NCBI GenBank assembly: GCA_965232455.1
Contig: OZ246981.1
Coordinates: 3,038,001 to 3,102,000 of the forward strand
DNA: 64,000 bases
Source: JBFGFX01 sp965232455
Lineage (GTDB): Bacteria > Pseudomonadota > Gammaproteobacteria > Steroidobacterales > Woeseiaceae
Reading direction: 5' to 3'
Below are positions 46,697-54,207 of this stretch, piece after piece. The position numbers and the translations under genes were made by a program. The notes below the pieces were generated by a model. The model ran no database searches. It saw nothing but the letters and a program-made list of their open reading frames with translations, and was not told the origin of the DNA. The number at the start of each line of letters is the position of its first letter. The stretch's first letter is position 1.

Positions 46697-47314
46697 TTGA
46701 CCAATAGTGGGTTCACAAAATATGGCCGGGAAACTCTGCTTCACGAACAATTAGCTCGTGGCTACACGAGAACTCTTCTGACTATTGGTTTTGCGGCAAA
46801 GGCATTAGTGATCGGGTTTTTAGCATGGTTGCTTGAGTTCTTGCTGTTCCAAATCAACTTCGTTGATTGGCTCATTGAACGTTGGTACGTCATTGGTATA
46901 GTCCTCGCGATAGCGTTGGCTCATCAGCGGTATAGCATCAGGCAACGTAGTCAAATATTAGAACACTTGACCTGCCAGTCGGATCCACTCTCCGCGTACG
47001 ATGGACTAAATGCCAGCAGTCGATTTGCGGCCGGCGGGGTCGAGATCGACCGTCGCCTGTTCGGTCCAGTTACAGTGTCGTCAGACTATTTTGGTGTCTG
47101 TTTTTGGCAAAGGGGAGAACTAATAGCGGCATTCGGTTGGCCAAGAGTGAATCAAGTCTACATCTCGCAAAAGTCATCCAAAACGACAGTTGCTCAACTA
47201 ACACTTAAATCAAAGTCGGGTCTGACATCACTGGATGTATCTGTTCCGTGGACTCACGATATGGGACGAACGATACCGTCCGATATCAATAGCAACAAAT
47301 CGGCGTTTGTATAG
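46697..47314 (+). CDS. Membrane protein, candidate immunity protein for the main RHS tip
   Basis: 205 residues from TTG 46697, with GGAG nine bases upstream, 34 bases after the RHS stop. Two membrane segments (TIGFAAKALVIGFLAWLLEF and IERWYVIGIVLAIALA) are followed by a soluble domain of about 110 residues. AT-rich like the toxin tip it follows. Position directly behind the toxin is the main reason to call it immunity; a membrane location would fit a tip with a hydrophobic segment. No family recognised. Confidence 0.7.
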   Translation: MTNSGFTKYGRETLLHEQLARGYTRTLLTIGFAAKALVIGFLAWLLEFLLFQINFVDWLIERWYVIGIVLAIALAHQRYSIRQRSQILEHLTCQSDPLSAYDGLNASSRFAAGGVEIDRRLFGPVTVSSDYFGVCFWQRGELIAAFGWPRVNQVYISQKSSKTTVAQLTLKSKSGLTSLDVSVPWTHDMGRTIPSDINSNKSAFV

Positions 47315-47393
47315 ACAAAGTGGAGAAGAAATATGGCACGAATCGGGTTTTTCTCGGTAAGTCATTTCCTCACTAGCGCCAGCGAAAAACGTC

Positions 47394-47434
47394 GGAAAAG
47401 GGGTCGACCAGAAATTGGATCCGACTCCTTTTCC
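47394..47434. repeat. Boundary palindrome 1
   Basis: Arms GGAAAAGGGGTCG and CGACTCCTTTTCC, 13 bp with one mismatch, around a loop containing GAAATTGGATC. It shares AGGGGTCGAC and ATTGGATCC with the other boundary elements of the RHS array. Confidence 0.7.
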
Positions 47435-47490
47435 CGGACGGTCTCGTAAACAGAGGAACCTAGCGCCGTCCGACGCCAAAAATGAAGGGG

Positions 47491-47620
47491 AAATGAAGGG
47501 ATCGGACCTACGTAAACAATTATCTCGCTGATTTTTTTGGCCTAGATACCCTATTCTCACAGCGTTAATCCGACGAATATCAGCGCAATTTCGCCGGTTT
47601 GCTTTGTCCCGGTCAACTCC
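47491..47620 (+). repeat. Left-junction repeat of cassette 1
   Basis: About 130 bases, from AAATGAAGGGATCGGACCTA to the first core codon. It resembles 51271-51381 before cassette 3, for example TTAATCCGACGAATATCAGC against TTAACCCTACGAAAACCAGC. It contains an in-frame TAG (47543) and no start codon for the cassette. Confidence 0.55.
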
Positions 47621-48823
47621 TCCACGTTCGCCAACCGCACGCTGCCGGTCGGCTCCGGCCCGGCGACAACAAACGACTTCGGCTACGACGCCAACGGCAA
47701 CCGAACCTCGCTCGACGACGGCAGCACGGTCACGAACTACGGCTACCAGGCGGTCTCCAACCGGCTGATCACGATCGATGCGGCGCCCGTGCAACGCGAC
47801 CTGTCCGGCAACCGCATCGCCGACGTCGGCGGCACGCGCACCTACACCTACAACAACGCCAACCGCCTGTCCGCGGTACTCGACGGCGGTCTCACCACGG
47901 CCACCTACGTCCACAACGCGCTGGGCCAGCGCACGACGAAAACGGTGGGCGCGACCGACGTCATTTATCTCTACGACCTCGCCGGCAACCTGCTCGCCGA
48001 ACACGACGCCACGGGGGCGATGATTCGGGACTACGTCTGGATGAACGATGCGCCGGTGGCGCAGATCGATCAGGGGGAGGTGTTCCATTACCTGCACGTC
48101 GATCACCTGAACACGCCGAGGCTGGCGACGAACGACGCTCAGACGGTGGTGTGGCGCTGGGACTCGGATGCGTTCGGGACGACGTTGGCGGACGAGGATC
48201 CGGATGGGGATTTGAGTGCGACCACGGTTAACTTACGATTTCCGGGGCAGTATTTTGATCAAGAGACGGGGTTTCATTACAACTATTTCAGGACCTATGA
48301 CCCGAGCACCGGGAGGTATTTTGAATCTGACCCCATAGGATTAAGGGGAGGTCCGAATACCTATGCGTACGTCGATGGGAAGCCCATAGAGAATGTGGAT
48401 CCTTTTGGTTTGCAGGTAGCAGGAGGATTAGTACCTCGACTTAGCCCGATTGCTCGAGGAGTACGTAATGCACTAGAGCAAGCGGGACGTACGCCATCAC
48501 GATCTCAGCTAGAAAAACTGATGCAGCAGAACGGCCTTCCACCAAGATTACGGTTTGAGCAGATGATCGAAACAGTTGATTCGTGCCCTGTGCCGCCGAG
48601 GCTAAACCCGCCTGGAACGAATCCGTGGGCATCAGGGTTACGTGTTGCCGAGCGATTGGTGAAAACACTAAATGAACTCGCGCGAGACGGGACGTTGGAG
48701 CATACGCCGATACCGCTTCAATTGCGGCCGACAAATCGACTTTGGCCAGAAAACGCTACGACGACCCCAGCTATGACAGAAAAGGAACTCGAAGAATGCT
48801 ATAGAATTGGCTGGTGCGCATAA
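47621..48823 (+). CDS. Displaced RHS core plus toxin tip, cassette 1 (no start codon)
   Basis: Open from 47544, with homology to the main RHS gene beginning exactly at TCC ACG TTC GCC (47621). No ATG, GTG or TTG lies between the upstream stop and GTG 47789, which falls in the middle of the conserved core and has no ribosome site, so the cassette is probably silent until recombined. After the core (FRTYDPSTGRYFESDPIGLR) the tip of about 140 residues reads GLQVAGGLVPRLSPIARGVR onward, ending EECYRIGWCA. This tip is related to that of cassette 3 (shared GLVPR-SP, PRLR--QMI, LN). Its toxic activity is not recognisable. Confidence 0.75.
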   Translation, partial: STFANRTLPVGSGPATTNDFGYDANGNRTSLDDGSTVTNYGYQAVSNRLITIDAAPVQRDLSGNRIADVGGTRTYTYNNANRLSAVLDGGLTTATYVHNALGQRTTKTVGATDVIYLYDLAGNLLAEHDATGAMIRDYVWMNDAPVAQIDQGEVFHYLHVDHLNTPRLATNDAQTVVWRWDSDAFGTTLADEDPDGDLSATTVNLRFPGQYFDQETGFHYNYFRTYDPSTGRYFESDPIGLRGGPNTYAYVDGKPIENVDPFGLQVAGGLVPRLSPIARGVRNALEQAGRTPSRSQLEKLMQQNGLPPRLRFEQMIETVDSCPVPPRLNPPGTNPWASGLRVAERLVKTLNELARDGTLEHTPIPLQLRPTNRLWPENATTTPAMTEKELEECYRIGWCA

Positions 48824-48845
48824 CTTAGCGACGTGATACTGCGAA

Positions 48846-49160
48846 ATGAAAATACGTGGATATTGGTTAATTGCTAGCCGCTTTGTCATTCATAGTTTGC
48901 AACATGATATGCCGAACGATTTCTGGGGGTGGCTGTACACGAGGGTAGCTGATCGACAATCGAGAGATTATGGCAATAAGATACTTGTTTGGCTGCTGTT
49001 TGTTGATGCCTTGAAAGAAAAAGAACATCTTAGAGCAGTTGCGATCTATGAGAAATTCAAACCGATGATTGACAAATCGCTCGGCGCTAAGTACGAACCA
49101 CTACTTCGAGAGTCGATGCAGTTTGCTAGAGATCATGAGAGTAGAGAAACGACCAGTTGA
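48846..49160 (+). CDS. Candidate immunity protein of cassette 1
   Basis: 104 residues from ATG 48846, 22 bases after the tip. Soluble, helical, AT-rich. It aligns with the protein at 52650-52967 (YWLI-SR, FWGWLY/FWEWLY, RAVAIYEKF/RATDIYDRF), just as the two tips align, so both toxin-immunity pairs derive from one ancestor and have diverged. No known immunity family is recognised. Confidence 0.7.
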   Translation: MKIRGYWLIASRFVIHSLQHDMPNDFWGWLYTRVADRQSRDYGNKILVWLLFVDALKEKEHLRAVAIYEKFKPMIDKSLGAKYEPLLRESMQFARDHESRETTS

Positions 49161-49178
49161 TAACGGTCGACTCAGGAA

Positions 49179-49223
49179 AAGGGGTTGGATCCAATTTCCC
49201 GCCTAAATTGAATCCAACCCCTT
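49179..49223. repeat. Boundary palindrome 2
   Basis: Arms AAGGGGTTGGATCCAATTT (49179-49197) and AAATTGAATCCAACCCCTT (49205-49223), 19 bp with one mismatch and a 7-base loop. The strongest of the boundary palindromes; it lies 13 bases before cassette 2. Confidence 0.8.
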
Positions 49224-49235
49224 ATTCAAAAAGAG

Positions 49236-50492
49236 GATGAGGTTGCCGCTTACAGCACACCCCTCGACGCCTCCACGTTCGCCAACCGCACGCTGCCTGT
49301 CGGCTCGGGGCCAACAGTAACGAACGACTTCGGCTACGACGCCAACGGCAATCGAACCTCGCTCGACGACGGCACGACCGTCACGAGCTACGGCTACCAG
49401 GCGGTCTCCAACCGGCTGATATCGATCGACGCAGCACCTGTGCAACGCGACCTGTCCGGCAACCGCATCGCCGACGTCGGCGGCACCCGCACCTACACCT
49501 ACAACAACGCCAACCGGCTCGCCGCGGTGCTCGACGGCGGCCTTACCACGGCCACCTACGTCCACAACGCGCTGGGGCAGCGGACGAAGAAGACGGTGGG
49601 CGCATCCGACGTGATCTATCTCTACGACCTCGCCGGCAAGCTGCTCGCCGAACACGACGCCACGGGGGCGATGATTCGGGACTACGTGTGGATGAACGAG
49701 GCGCCGGTGGCGCAGATCGATTCAGGCGAAGCGTTCCGGTATCTGCACTTCGATCATCTGAACACGCCGAGGCTGGCGACGGACGACGCTCAGACGGTGG
49801 TGTGGCGCTGGGATAGCGATGCGTTCGGGACGACGTTGGCGGATGAGGATCCGGATGGGGATTTGAGTGCGACCACCGTCAATCTGCGGTTTCCGGGGCA
49901 GTATTTTGATGCTGAGACGGGGTTTCATTACAACTATTTTAGGACCTATGATCCGTCCACTGGGAGGTATGTGGAATCCGATCCTATTGGGTGGAGAGGC
50001 GGATTGAACTCTTTTAACTATACCGACCAAAACCCAATAGCAAGGATTGATCCACTTGGTTTGCAAACGTTTCCCGGCCCCGACGCTTCTCTACTCGACC
50101 GTCGTCAGTTCGTTAGAGATCTTGTATACCGGGATACGTATGCGATAGCTCAAAAAGCGATGGACGCACATGATCATGCGGTGAAATCAATAGAAGATGC
50201 AAAACCGACGGCTGATGAAGCGGCAGATTTCTTTGAAGAGCTATCAGAACAATCAGCTTATGCTGGTATCGCATGCGCGATCGCCGGCCAACCAGAGGGC
50301 GTTATCCTATTCGGCACCATGTCGGCAGTTTCCGATGCTGCCGTGCAATACCTTCGCCCGAATCTTTCCCAAACTGTTCGTAATGCAGCCGTCGATGCAT
50401 TGACGAGTAAAATGCCTCCACAAGTCGGCGGTCCAGTAGGTATAGTTACAAAAGAGGTGTTAGATCATACGGAGGATCAAAGTTCGAAATGA
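49236..50492 (+). CDS. Displaced RHS core plus toxin tip, cassette 2 (no start codon)
   Basis: Homology starts slightly earlier than in the other cassettes, at DEVAAYSTPLDASTF, which matches the end of the LamG-like insertion of the main protein (DEVAVYNTPVYASTF). The frame is closed upstream by TGA 49209-49211 inside the boundary palindrome, and the first GTG (49440) is mid-core. After ESDPIGWRGGLN the tip of about 160 residues (from PLGLQTFPGPDASLLDRRQF) is rich in Ala and helical, with a hydrophobic stretch near AIAGQPEGVILFGTMSA. Its stop overlaps the start of a 51-codon membrane-peptide gene. Toxin type unknown. Confidence 0.75.
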   Translation, partial: DEVAAYSTPLDASTFANRTLPVGSGPTVTNDFGYDANGNRTSLDDGTTVTSYGYQAVSNRLISIDAAPVQRDLSGNRIADVGGTRTYTYNNANRLAAVLDGGLTTATYVHNALGQRTKKTVGASDVIYLYDLAGKLLAEHDATGAMIRDYVWMNEAPVAQIDSGEAFRYLHFDHLNTPRLATDDAQTVVWRWDSDAFGTTLADEDPDGDLSATTVNLRFPGQYFDAETGFHYNYFRTYDPSTGRYVESDPIGWRGGLNSFNYTDQNPIARIDPLGLQTFPGPDASLLDRRQFVRDLVYRDTYAIAQKAMDAHDHAVKSIEDAKPTADEAADFFEELSEQSAYAGIACAIAGQPEGVILFGTMSAVSDAAVQYLRPNLSQTVRNAAVDALTSKMPPQVGGPVGIVTKEVLDHTEDQSSK

Positions 50493-50644
50493 AGATCAAA
50501 TTAGTTGTCGCGGTTTGTCTATTGCTTATCGGACTCTACGGCGTATCGTTCTATTCTGGTACGAAGTACTTTTATCTCGCACTGGTCGCGGCAATCTGGG
50601 GAGGGTGGTGGGTAGGAGAAGCCATCCGCGAACGCAGAAACTAG
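50489..50644 (+). CDS. 51-residue membrane peptide, candidate immunity protein of cassette 2
   Basis: Short gene read directly from the sequence: ATG 50489 overlaps the cassette 2 stop (ATGA), and the frame ends at TAG 50642-50644. The product begins MKIKLVVAVCLLLIGLYGVS and continues with a second hydrophobic run (YLALVAAIWGGWWVG) before a charged end, so it probably spans the membrane twice. Translational coupling to a toxin tip is the typical position of an immunity gene. Its small size means ordinary gene finders may miss it. Confidence 0.6.
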   Translation: MKIKLVVAVCLLLIGLYGVSFYSGTKYFYLALVAAIWGGWWVGEAIRERRN

Positions 50645-50735
50645 AACTACATTAAGCACAACCGTCCGGCGTACAAGGTCGAGACGTGCTTACTACGATC
50701 TACGCGATCTAGAATCAAGGTCCGATTGGGAAACC

Positions 50736-51194
50736 TTAGTTGACCAGTTTTGTGGGATCAAACCCGGGTGTAGCATTCCCGCTTCTATTCTGATTGATGT
50801 AGCGATTCTTTAGATCAGAACAGGTAGATTCGCTATCGGTGTTTCGCATGCACTCTGCATATGCGTAGTCCGGATTCAACCAGTGAATCTCGAAGCTCGG
50901 AGTCCATGGCTCGACTAGCCCCGCGGCATTAGCATCATCACTAACCATGCACGAATGAGAGCTAAATTCGTAGCCGATATCGTTCTTACTATTCTCCCAT
51001 TTGGATTGGATGCTGACTACCGTTGTCGTTGTCGACTCGATGCACCTTTCAAGGGACCGATGGATTGCGACTGACACCAGCGGTTCACTTTGGTCTGGAT
51101 AATACCAACGATTGACAGCGACGTATTCAGTAGTCATACAGGACACAAGCGCGCATCCAACTACAACTGAAAGGGCGATGCTTCTTTTAATCAT
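50736..51194 (-). CDS. Small lipoprotein of unknown function
   Basis: 152 residues from ATG 51194 with AAGGCGG upstream. Signal peptide with lipobox (MIKRSIALSVVVGCALVSC). The mature part has several cysteines and an acidic, Tyr/Asn-rich sequence, with no family recognised. It is the only gene on the minus strand within the cassette array and is AT-rich. It may be cargo of a cassette or a separate acquisition; nothing links it directly to the toxins. Confidence 0.65.
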   Translation of the reverse strand: MIKRSIALSVVVGCALVSCMTTEYVAVNRWYYPDQSEPLVSVAIHRSLERCIESTTTTVVSIQSKWENSKNDIGYEFSSHSCMVSDDANAAGLVEPWTPSFEIHWLNPDYAYAECMRNTDSESTCSDLKNRYINQNRSGNATPGFDPTKLVN

Positions 51195-51247
51195 CAAGTC
51201 CGCCTTTTCCCTTCCAAAGCGCTATTCTTACATGTTGTGAGACAAAT

Positions 51248-51381
51248 AGGGGACCGGATGCAATTTGGCGAAAGGAAGGATCGGATCTCAGTAAGCTTTC
51301 ACGCAATTGGGCTTTACCACTCGGATACTCGTTGCTTACATCATTAACCCTACGAAAACCAGCGCAACTTTGCGTGCTTAA
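51248..51381 (+). repeat. Boundary element and left-junction repeat of cassette 3
   Basis: AGGGGACCGGATGCAATTT at 51248-51266 is a diverged, unpaired version of the boundary palindrome arm. From 51271 (AAAGGAAGGATCGGATCTCA) to 51381 the sequence resembles the junction repeat before cassette 1. An in-frame TAA at 51379-51381 immediately precedes the first core codon. Confidence 0.55.
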
Positions 51382-52620
51382 ACGTTCGCCAACCGCACGC
51401 TGCCGGTCGGCTCCGGCCCGGCGACAACAAACGACTTCGGCTACGACGCCAACGGCAACCGGACCTCATTGGATGACGGCACGACAGTCACGAGCTACGG
51501 CTACCAGGCGGTCTCCAACCGGCTGATATCGATCGACGCAGCACCGATCCAACGCGACCTGTCCGGCAACCGCATTGCCGACGTCGGCGGCACGCGCACC
51601 TACACCTACAACAACGCCAACCGGCTCGCCGCAGTGCTCGACGGCGGACTGACGACGGCCACCTACGTCCACAACGCGCTGGGGCAGCGGACGAAGAAGA
51701 CGGTGGGCACATCCGACGTGATCTATCTCTACGACCTCGCCGGCAACCTGCTTGCCGAACACGACGCCACGGGGGCGATGATTCGGGACTACGTGTGGAT
51801 GAACGATGCGCCGGTGGCGCAGATCGACTCAGGTGAAGCGTTCCGGTATCTGCACTTCGATCACCTGAACACGCCGAGGCTGGCGACGGACGACGCTCAG
51901 ACGGTGGTGTGGCGTTGGGACTCGGATGCGTTCGGGACGACGTTGGCGGATGAGGATCCGGATGGGGATCTCAGCGCGACGACGGTTAACTTAAGGTTTC
52001 CGGGGCAATATTTTGATCAAGAGACGGGGTTTCATTACAACTATTTCAGGACGTACGACCCTTCCATCGGTAGGTATGTGGAATCTGATCCGATTGGGTT
52101 GTATGGAGGGCTGAATACTTACGGATACGCTAACCAAAATGCCACCAAATACATCGATCCTACCGGTGAAAGTGGAATGTTGGTCGGTCTATCTAGAGTC
52201 ACGGGGAACCCGAAACCAGGGCTCGTGCCAAGAGTTAGTCCTGTTAGTGAAGCGGTCAAGCAGGCGTTGATGTGTCGCAACGGCAGCCCACTTCCAGCAC
52301 AGGCGCAGCGACTAACGCAAGACTTAGGAATGAAACCCAGACTTAGACCGGACCAGATGATTCCTAACACCCAGGTACCTGAAGCGGTTCACCCTAAGCC
52401 GGTGCCACCAAAAGATACGTGGTTTGGCGTCGTCGCTCGGCTGATCCAGAAACTCAACCAAATGGGCATGAGCGCAGCTGGCGCGACCGGAAGTAATCCC
52501 GGCCTAAGCGAAGACCATCATGCGATTCTTCGTTCGCTCACCGCGGCAGAAGTAGCAGCTATAATCAATGAGCAGGTTTTGAATCACGTCGAGCAGAGTT
52601 GCGGAAGCTGCGAGATCTAA
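51382..52620 (+). CDS. Displaced RHS core plus toxin tip, cassette 3 (no start codon)
   Basis: Core homology begins at ACG TTC GCC directly after a TAA stop, so no native start is possible; TTG 51469 is mid-core and unlikely. The core runs to ESDPIGLYGGLNTYGYANQN. The tip (about 160 residues from DPTGESGMLVGLSRVTGNPK) shares GLVPR-SP, RLRPDQMI and a C-terminal helix with cassette 1 but has a different, longer end with NHVEQSCGSCEI. The next gene is the matching immunity homologue. Probably a silent donor cassette. Confidence 0.75.
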   Translation, partial: TFANRTLPVGSGPATTNDFGYDANGNRTSLDDGTTVTSYGYQAVSNRLISIDAAPIQRDLSGNRIADVGGTRTYTYNNANRLAAVLDGGLTTATYVHNALGQRTKKTVGTSDVIYLYDLAGNLLAEHDATGAMIRDYVWMNDAPVAQIDSGEAFRYLHFDHLNTPRLATDDAQTVVWRWDSDAFGTTLADEDPDGDLSATTVNLRFPGQYFDQETGFHYNYFRTYDPSIGRYVESDPIGLYGGLNTYGYANQNATKYIDPTGESGMLVGLSRVTGNPKPGLVPRVSPVSEAVKQALMCRNGSPLPAQAQRLTQDLGMKPRLRPDQMIPNTQVPEAVHPKPVPPKDTWFGVVARLIQKLNQMGMSAAGATGSNPGLSEDHHAILRSLTAAEVAAIINEQVLNHVEQSCGSCEI

Positions 52621-52649
52621 GTGCGGTTGCAGAGTTTTCAGAGAGTCTG

Positions 52650-52967
52650 ATGGTTCTATACAAGTATTGGCTGATTGTTAGCAGGGCCACTCTGTACAAA
52701 TTCCAGTCGGACAGGTCTGAAGGATTCTGGGAATGGCTTTACAGACGTATAGTTGATGTAGAGTCAGCCGACTATGCTCGGCCAATGTTTGTAATGTATC
52801 TGTTGGGCGACGCCATCGACAAAGGCGAGTTCGTGCGAGCAACCGATATTTACGATAGATTCGAGAGCATAGTTGACCAATACTCGAATTCGGAATTGAT
52901 CGAACAGATTGAGAGCGCAAGAACGGCGGCAAGAAATAGAGCGAAGCTGACCTCCAAAGAAAGTTAG
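52650..52967 (+). CDS. Candidate immunity protein of cassette 3
   Basis: 105 residues. ATG 52650 (GAGAG upstream) is preferred over TTG 52599, which would overlap the toxin tip; it gives a product the same length as the cassette 1 homologue. Shared pattern with 48846-49160: YWLIVSR, FWEWLYRRIVD, RATDIYDRFESI. Small, helical and soluble. Confidence 0.7.
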   Translation: MVLYKYWLIVSRATLYKFQSDRSEGFWEWLYRRIVDVESADYARPMFVMYLLGDAIDKGEFVRATDIYDRFESIVDQYSNSELIEQIESARTAARNRAKLTSKES

Positions 52968-52975
52968 GGAAAGTT

Positions 52976-53021
52976 AGGGGTCGAACCGAAGTTTCTTTAA
53001 CCCAGGAAAAATTAGGGACGG
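52976..53021. repeat. Boundary element before cassette 4
   Basis: AGGGGTCGAA at 52976-52985, preceded by a tandem AAGTTAGGGA / AAGTTAGGGG at 52961-52980. It is the same motif that marks the other cassette edges, without a clear second arm. Confidence 0.45.
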
Positions 53022-53308
53022 TCTCCAACCAGCTGATATCGATCGACGCGGCGCCCGTGCAACGCGACCTGTCCGGCAACCGCATCGCCGACGTCGGCGG
53101 TACGCGCACCTACGCCTACAACAACGCCAACCGACTCTCCGCGGTACTCGACGGCGGTCTCACCACGGCCACCTACGTCCACAACGCATTGGGGCAGCGT
53201 ACGAAGAAAACCGTGGGCGCGAACGACGTCATTTATCTCTACGACCTCGCCGGCAACCTGCTTGCCGAACACGACGCCACGGGGGCGATGATTCGGGACT
53301 ACGTGTGA
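53022..53308 (+). pseudogene. Truncated RHS core, cassette 4
   Basis: The core copy starts at VSNQLISIDAAPVQ and runs in frame to AMIRDYV, where a TGA (53306-53308) replaces the TGG of DYVWMNDAP. Sequence after the stop no longer matches the core. It has neither start nor tip, so it is a dead fragment, presumably left by recombination or deletion. The small gene behind it could be the surviving immunity gene of a lost tip. Confidence 0.8.
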
Positions 53309-53373
53309 AAGTGCAGCAATCGATGTAAGCTGAATATGGGATGTAGCCCGTTCCAAGACAGAACATTGTTTCC

Positions 53374-53601
53374 ATGAACAAACTAATCGCAGAAAATTTG
53401 CTAGGAGAATTACTGAATTGCTCAAAGTCGCTGGACACAGTTGAAAAGATGGCGAGGGATATAGAAGACGAAAAGCTAAGAATGAAGTTTCGTAGAGCTG
53501 TGGCGGAGGCCTCACATGATCTATATTCAGAGGTAATGGGAATCATAATTCGCGAGTTCCCGGAGCTTGATCCTTACCCTGTGGAACCCAAAGGGAAATA
53601 G
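53374..53601 (+). CDS. Small helical protein, possible orphan immunity gene
   Basis: 75 residues from ATG 53374, 65 bases after the truncated RHS core. Charged and helical (EKMARDIEDEKLRMKFRRAV), AT-rich, no family recognised. By position it is the leftover immunity gene of cassette 4, but no toxin tip remains to confirm this. Confidence 0.6.
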   Translation: MNKLIAENLLGELLNCSKSLDTVEKMARDIEDEKLRMKFRRAVAEASHDLYSEVMGIIIREFPELDPYPVEPKGK

Positions 53602-53644
53602 GCAAACAGCATTTGCACGGAAATGGGAATGCGGATAACGGGGG

Positions 53645-53691
53645 AAAGGGGTCGGATCCACTCTAGGCAGAAAATTGGATCCAACCCTTAA
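53645..53691. repeat. Boundary palindrome closing the RHS array
   Basis: AAAGGGGTCGGATCCA (53645-53660) and TTGGATCCAACCCTTAA (53675-53691) form an imperfect inverted repeat of the same type as at 49179-49223. It lies after the last small gene of the array. Confidence 0.65.
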
Positions 53692-53762
53692 CTGGAATGT
53701 GCCCAAACGCGCAGAGCCCGCACGTTCTCGCACGCAATGGCTAACGAGGCCGACTATTCGAG

Positions 53763-54140
53763 ATGTGTTCATGTAACGACAGACCAGAATTCTTTGACCT
53801 TCATCCCGACGAGGCTCTGCCGGACTTTCTCGACAATCTGGTGCAAGAGGGAGATCGACACGAAGCCGGGCACGGGCTGTACCGCTGCCCCGAATGCGAC
53901 ACCCTTTGGATAGTCGATGATCTTAGTCGCGGTCCCCTGGCCGTTCGCGCGGCATCGGTCAACGACTTCACGAAGTTTGACGAGAAACCCTACCGGCGAA
54001 GCCTCCTGATCGAAAACCATGGCGGACTGGGTTCGGAAGACTGCCTGCAGGCGAGCTGCGAAAAGAAGGTGCTGAAGGGTATGGTCTTTTGCGTCGATCA
54101 CGCTTATCCGGAGTATGCCGACAAACACGACAACGCCTGA
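53763..54140 (+). CDS. Cys-containing small protein, immunity-like family
   Basis: 125 residues from ATG 53763. It begins MCSCNDRPEFFDLHPDEALP and has CPECDTLW plus further Cys (EDCLQASCEK, VFCVDH), suggesting a zinc-binding fold. I recall similar stand-alone proteins near RHS and CDI toxin loci; its position at the edge of the array fits that, but no toxin is adjacent. Composition is close to that of the host genome. Confidence 0.7.
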   Translation: MCSCNDRPEFFDLHPDEALPDFLDNLVQEGDRHEAGHGLYRCPECDTLWIVDDLSRGPLAVRAASVNDFTKFDEKPYRRSLLIENHGGLGSEDCLQASCEKKVLKGMVFCVDHAYPEYADKHDNA

Positions 54141-54161
54141 ATCGATGGTGATTAGCAGCGC

Positions 54162-54175
54162 GTTACCGCGGTAAC
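54162..54175. repeat. Palindrome GTTACCGCGGTAAC, copy 1 (intergenic)
   Basis: Perfect 14-bp palindrome between two genes. It shares TTACCGCGGTAAC with copies at 58215, 63025 and 63187. Confidence 0.8.
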
Positions 54176-54207
54176 TCGAATTGAATCCGACCTCTCGTCC
54201 AGACTCG

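Larger units (their letters stand above)
47315..47620. other. Cassette boundary region without a gene
   Basis: About 300 bases between the first immunity gene and cassette 1. It holds the palindromic element at 47394-47434 and the junction repeat at 47491-47620. A 37-codon frame from ATG 47334 runs through the palindrome and is not considered a gene. Confidence 0.6.

Noticed and set aside
47334..47447. 37-codon frame with a GGAG ribosome-like site
   Set aside because: It runs through the boundary palindrome and shows no protein likeness; probably fortuitous.
47789..47791. GTG as start of cassette 1 (likewise GTG 49440, TTG 51469, GTG 53057)
   Set aside because: These codons lie inside the conserved RHS core, have no ribosome site, and the same codons are internal in the full-length gene.
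47599..48231. 210-residue frame over cassette 1
   Set aside because: It is out of frame with the RHS core; the correct frame gives the conserved QRDLSGNRIAD and FPGQYFD sequence.
45448..53691. Integron-type cassette array
   Set aside because: No integrase gene, no attC-like sites; the repeated units are coding RHS core segments and the order of genes fits orphan RHS modules.
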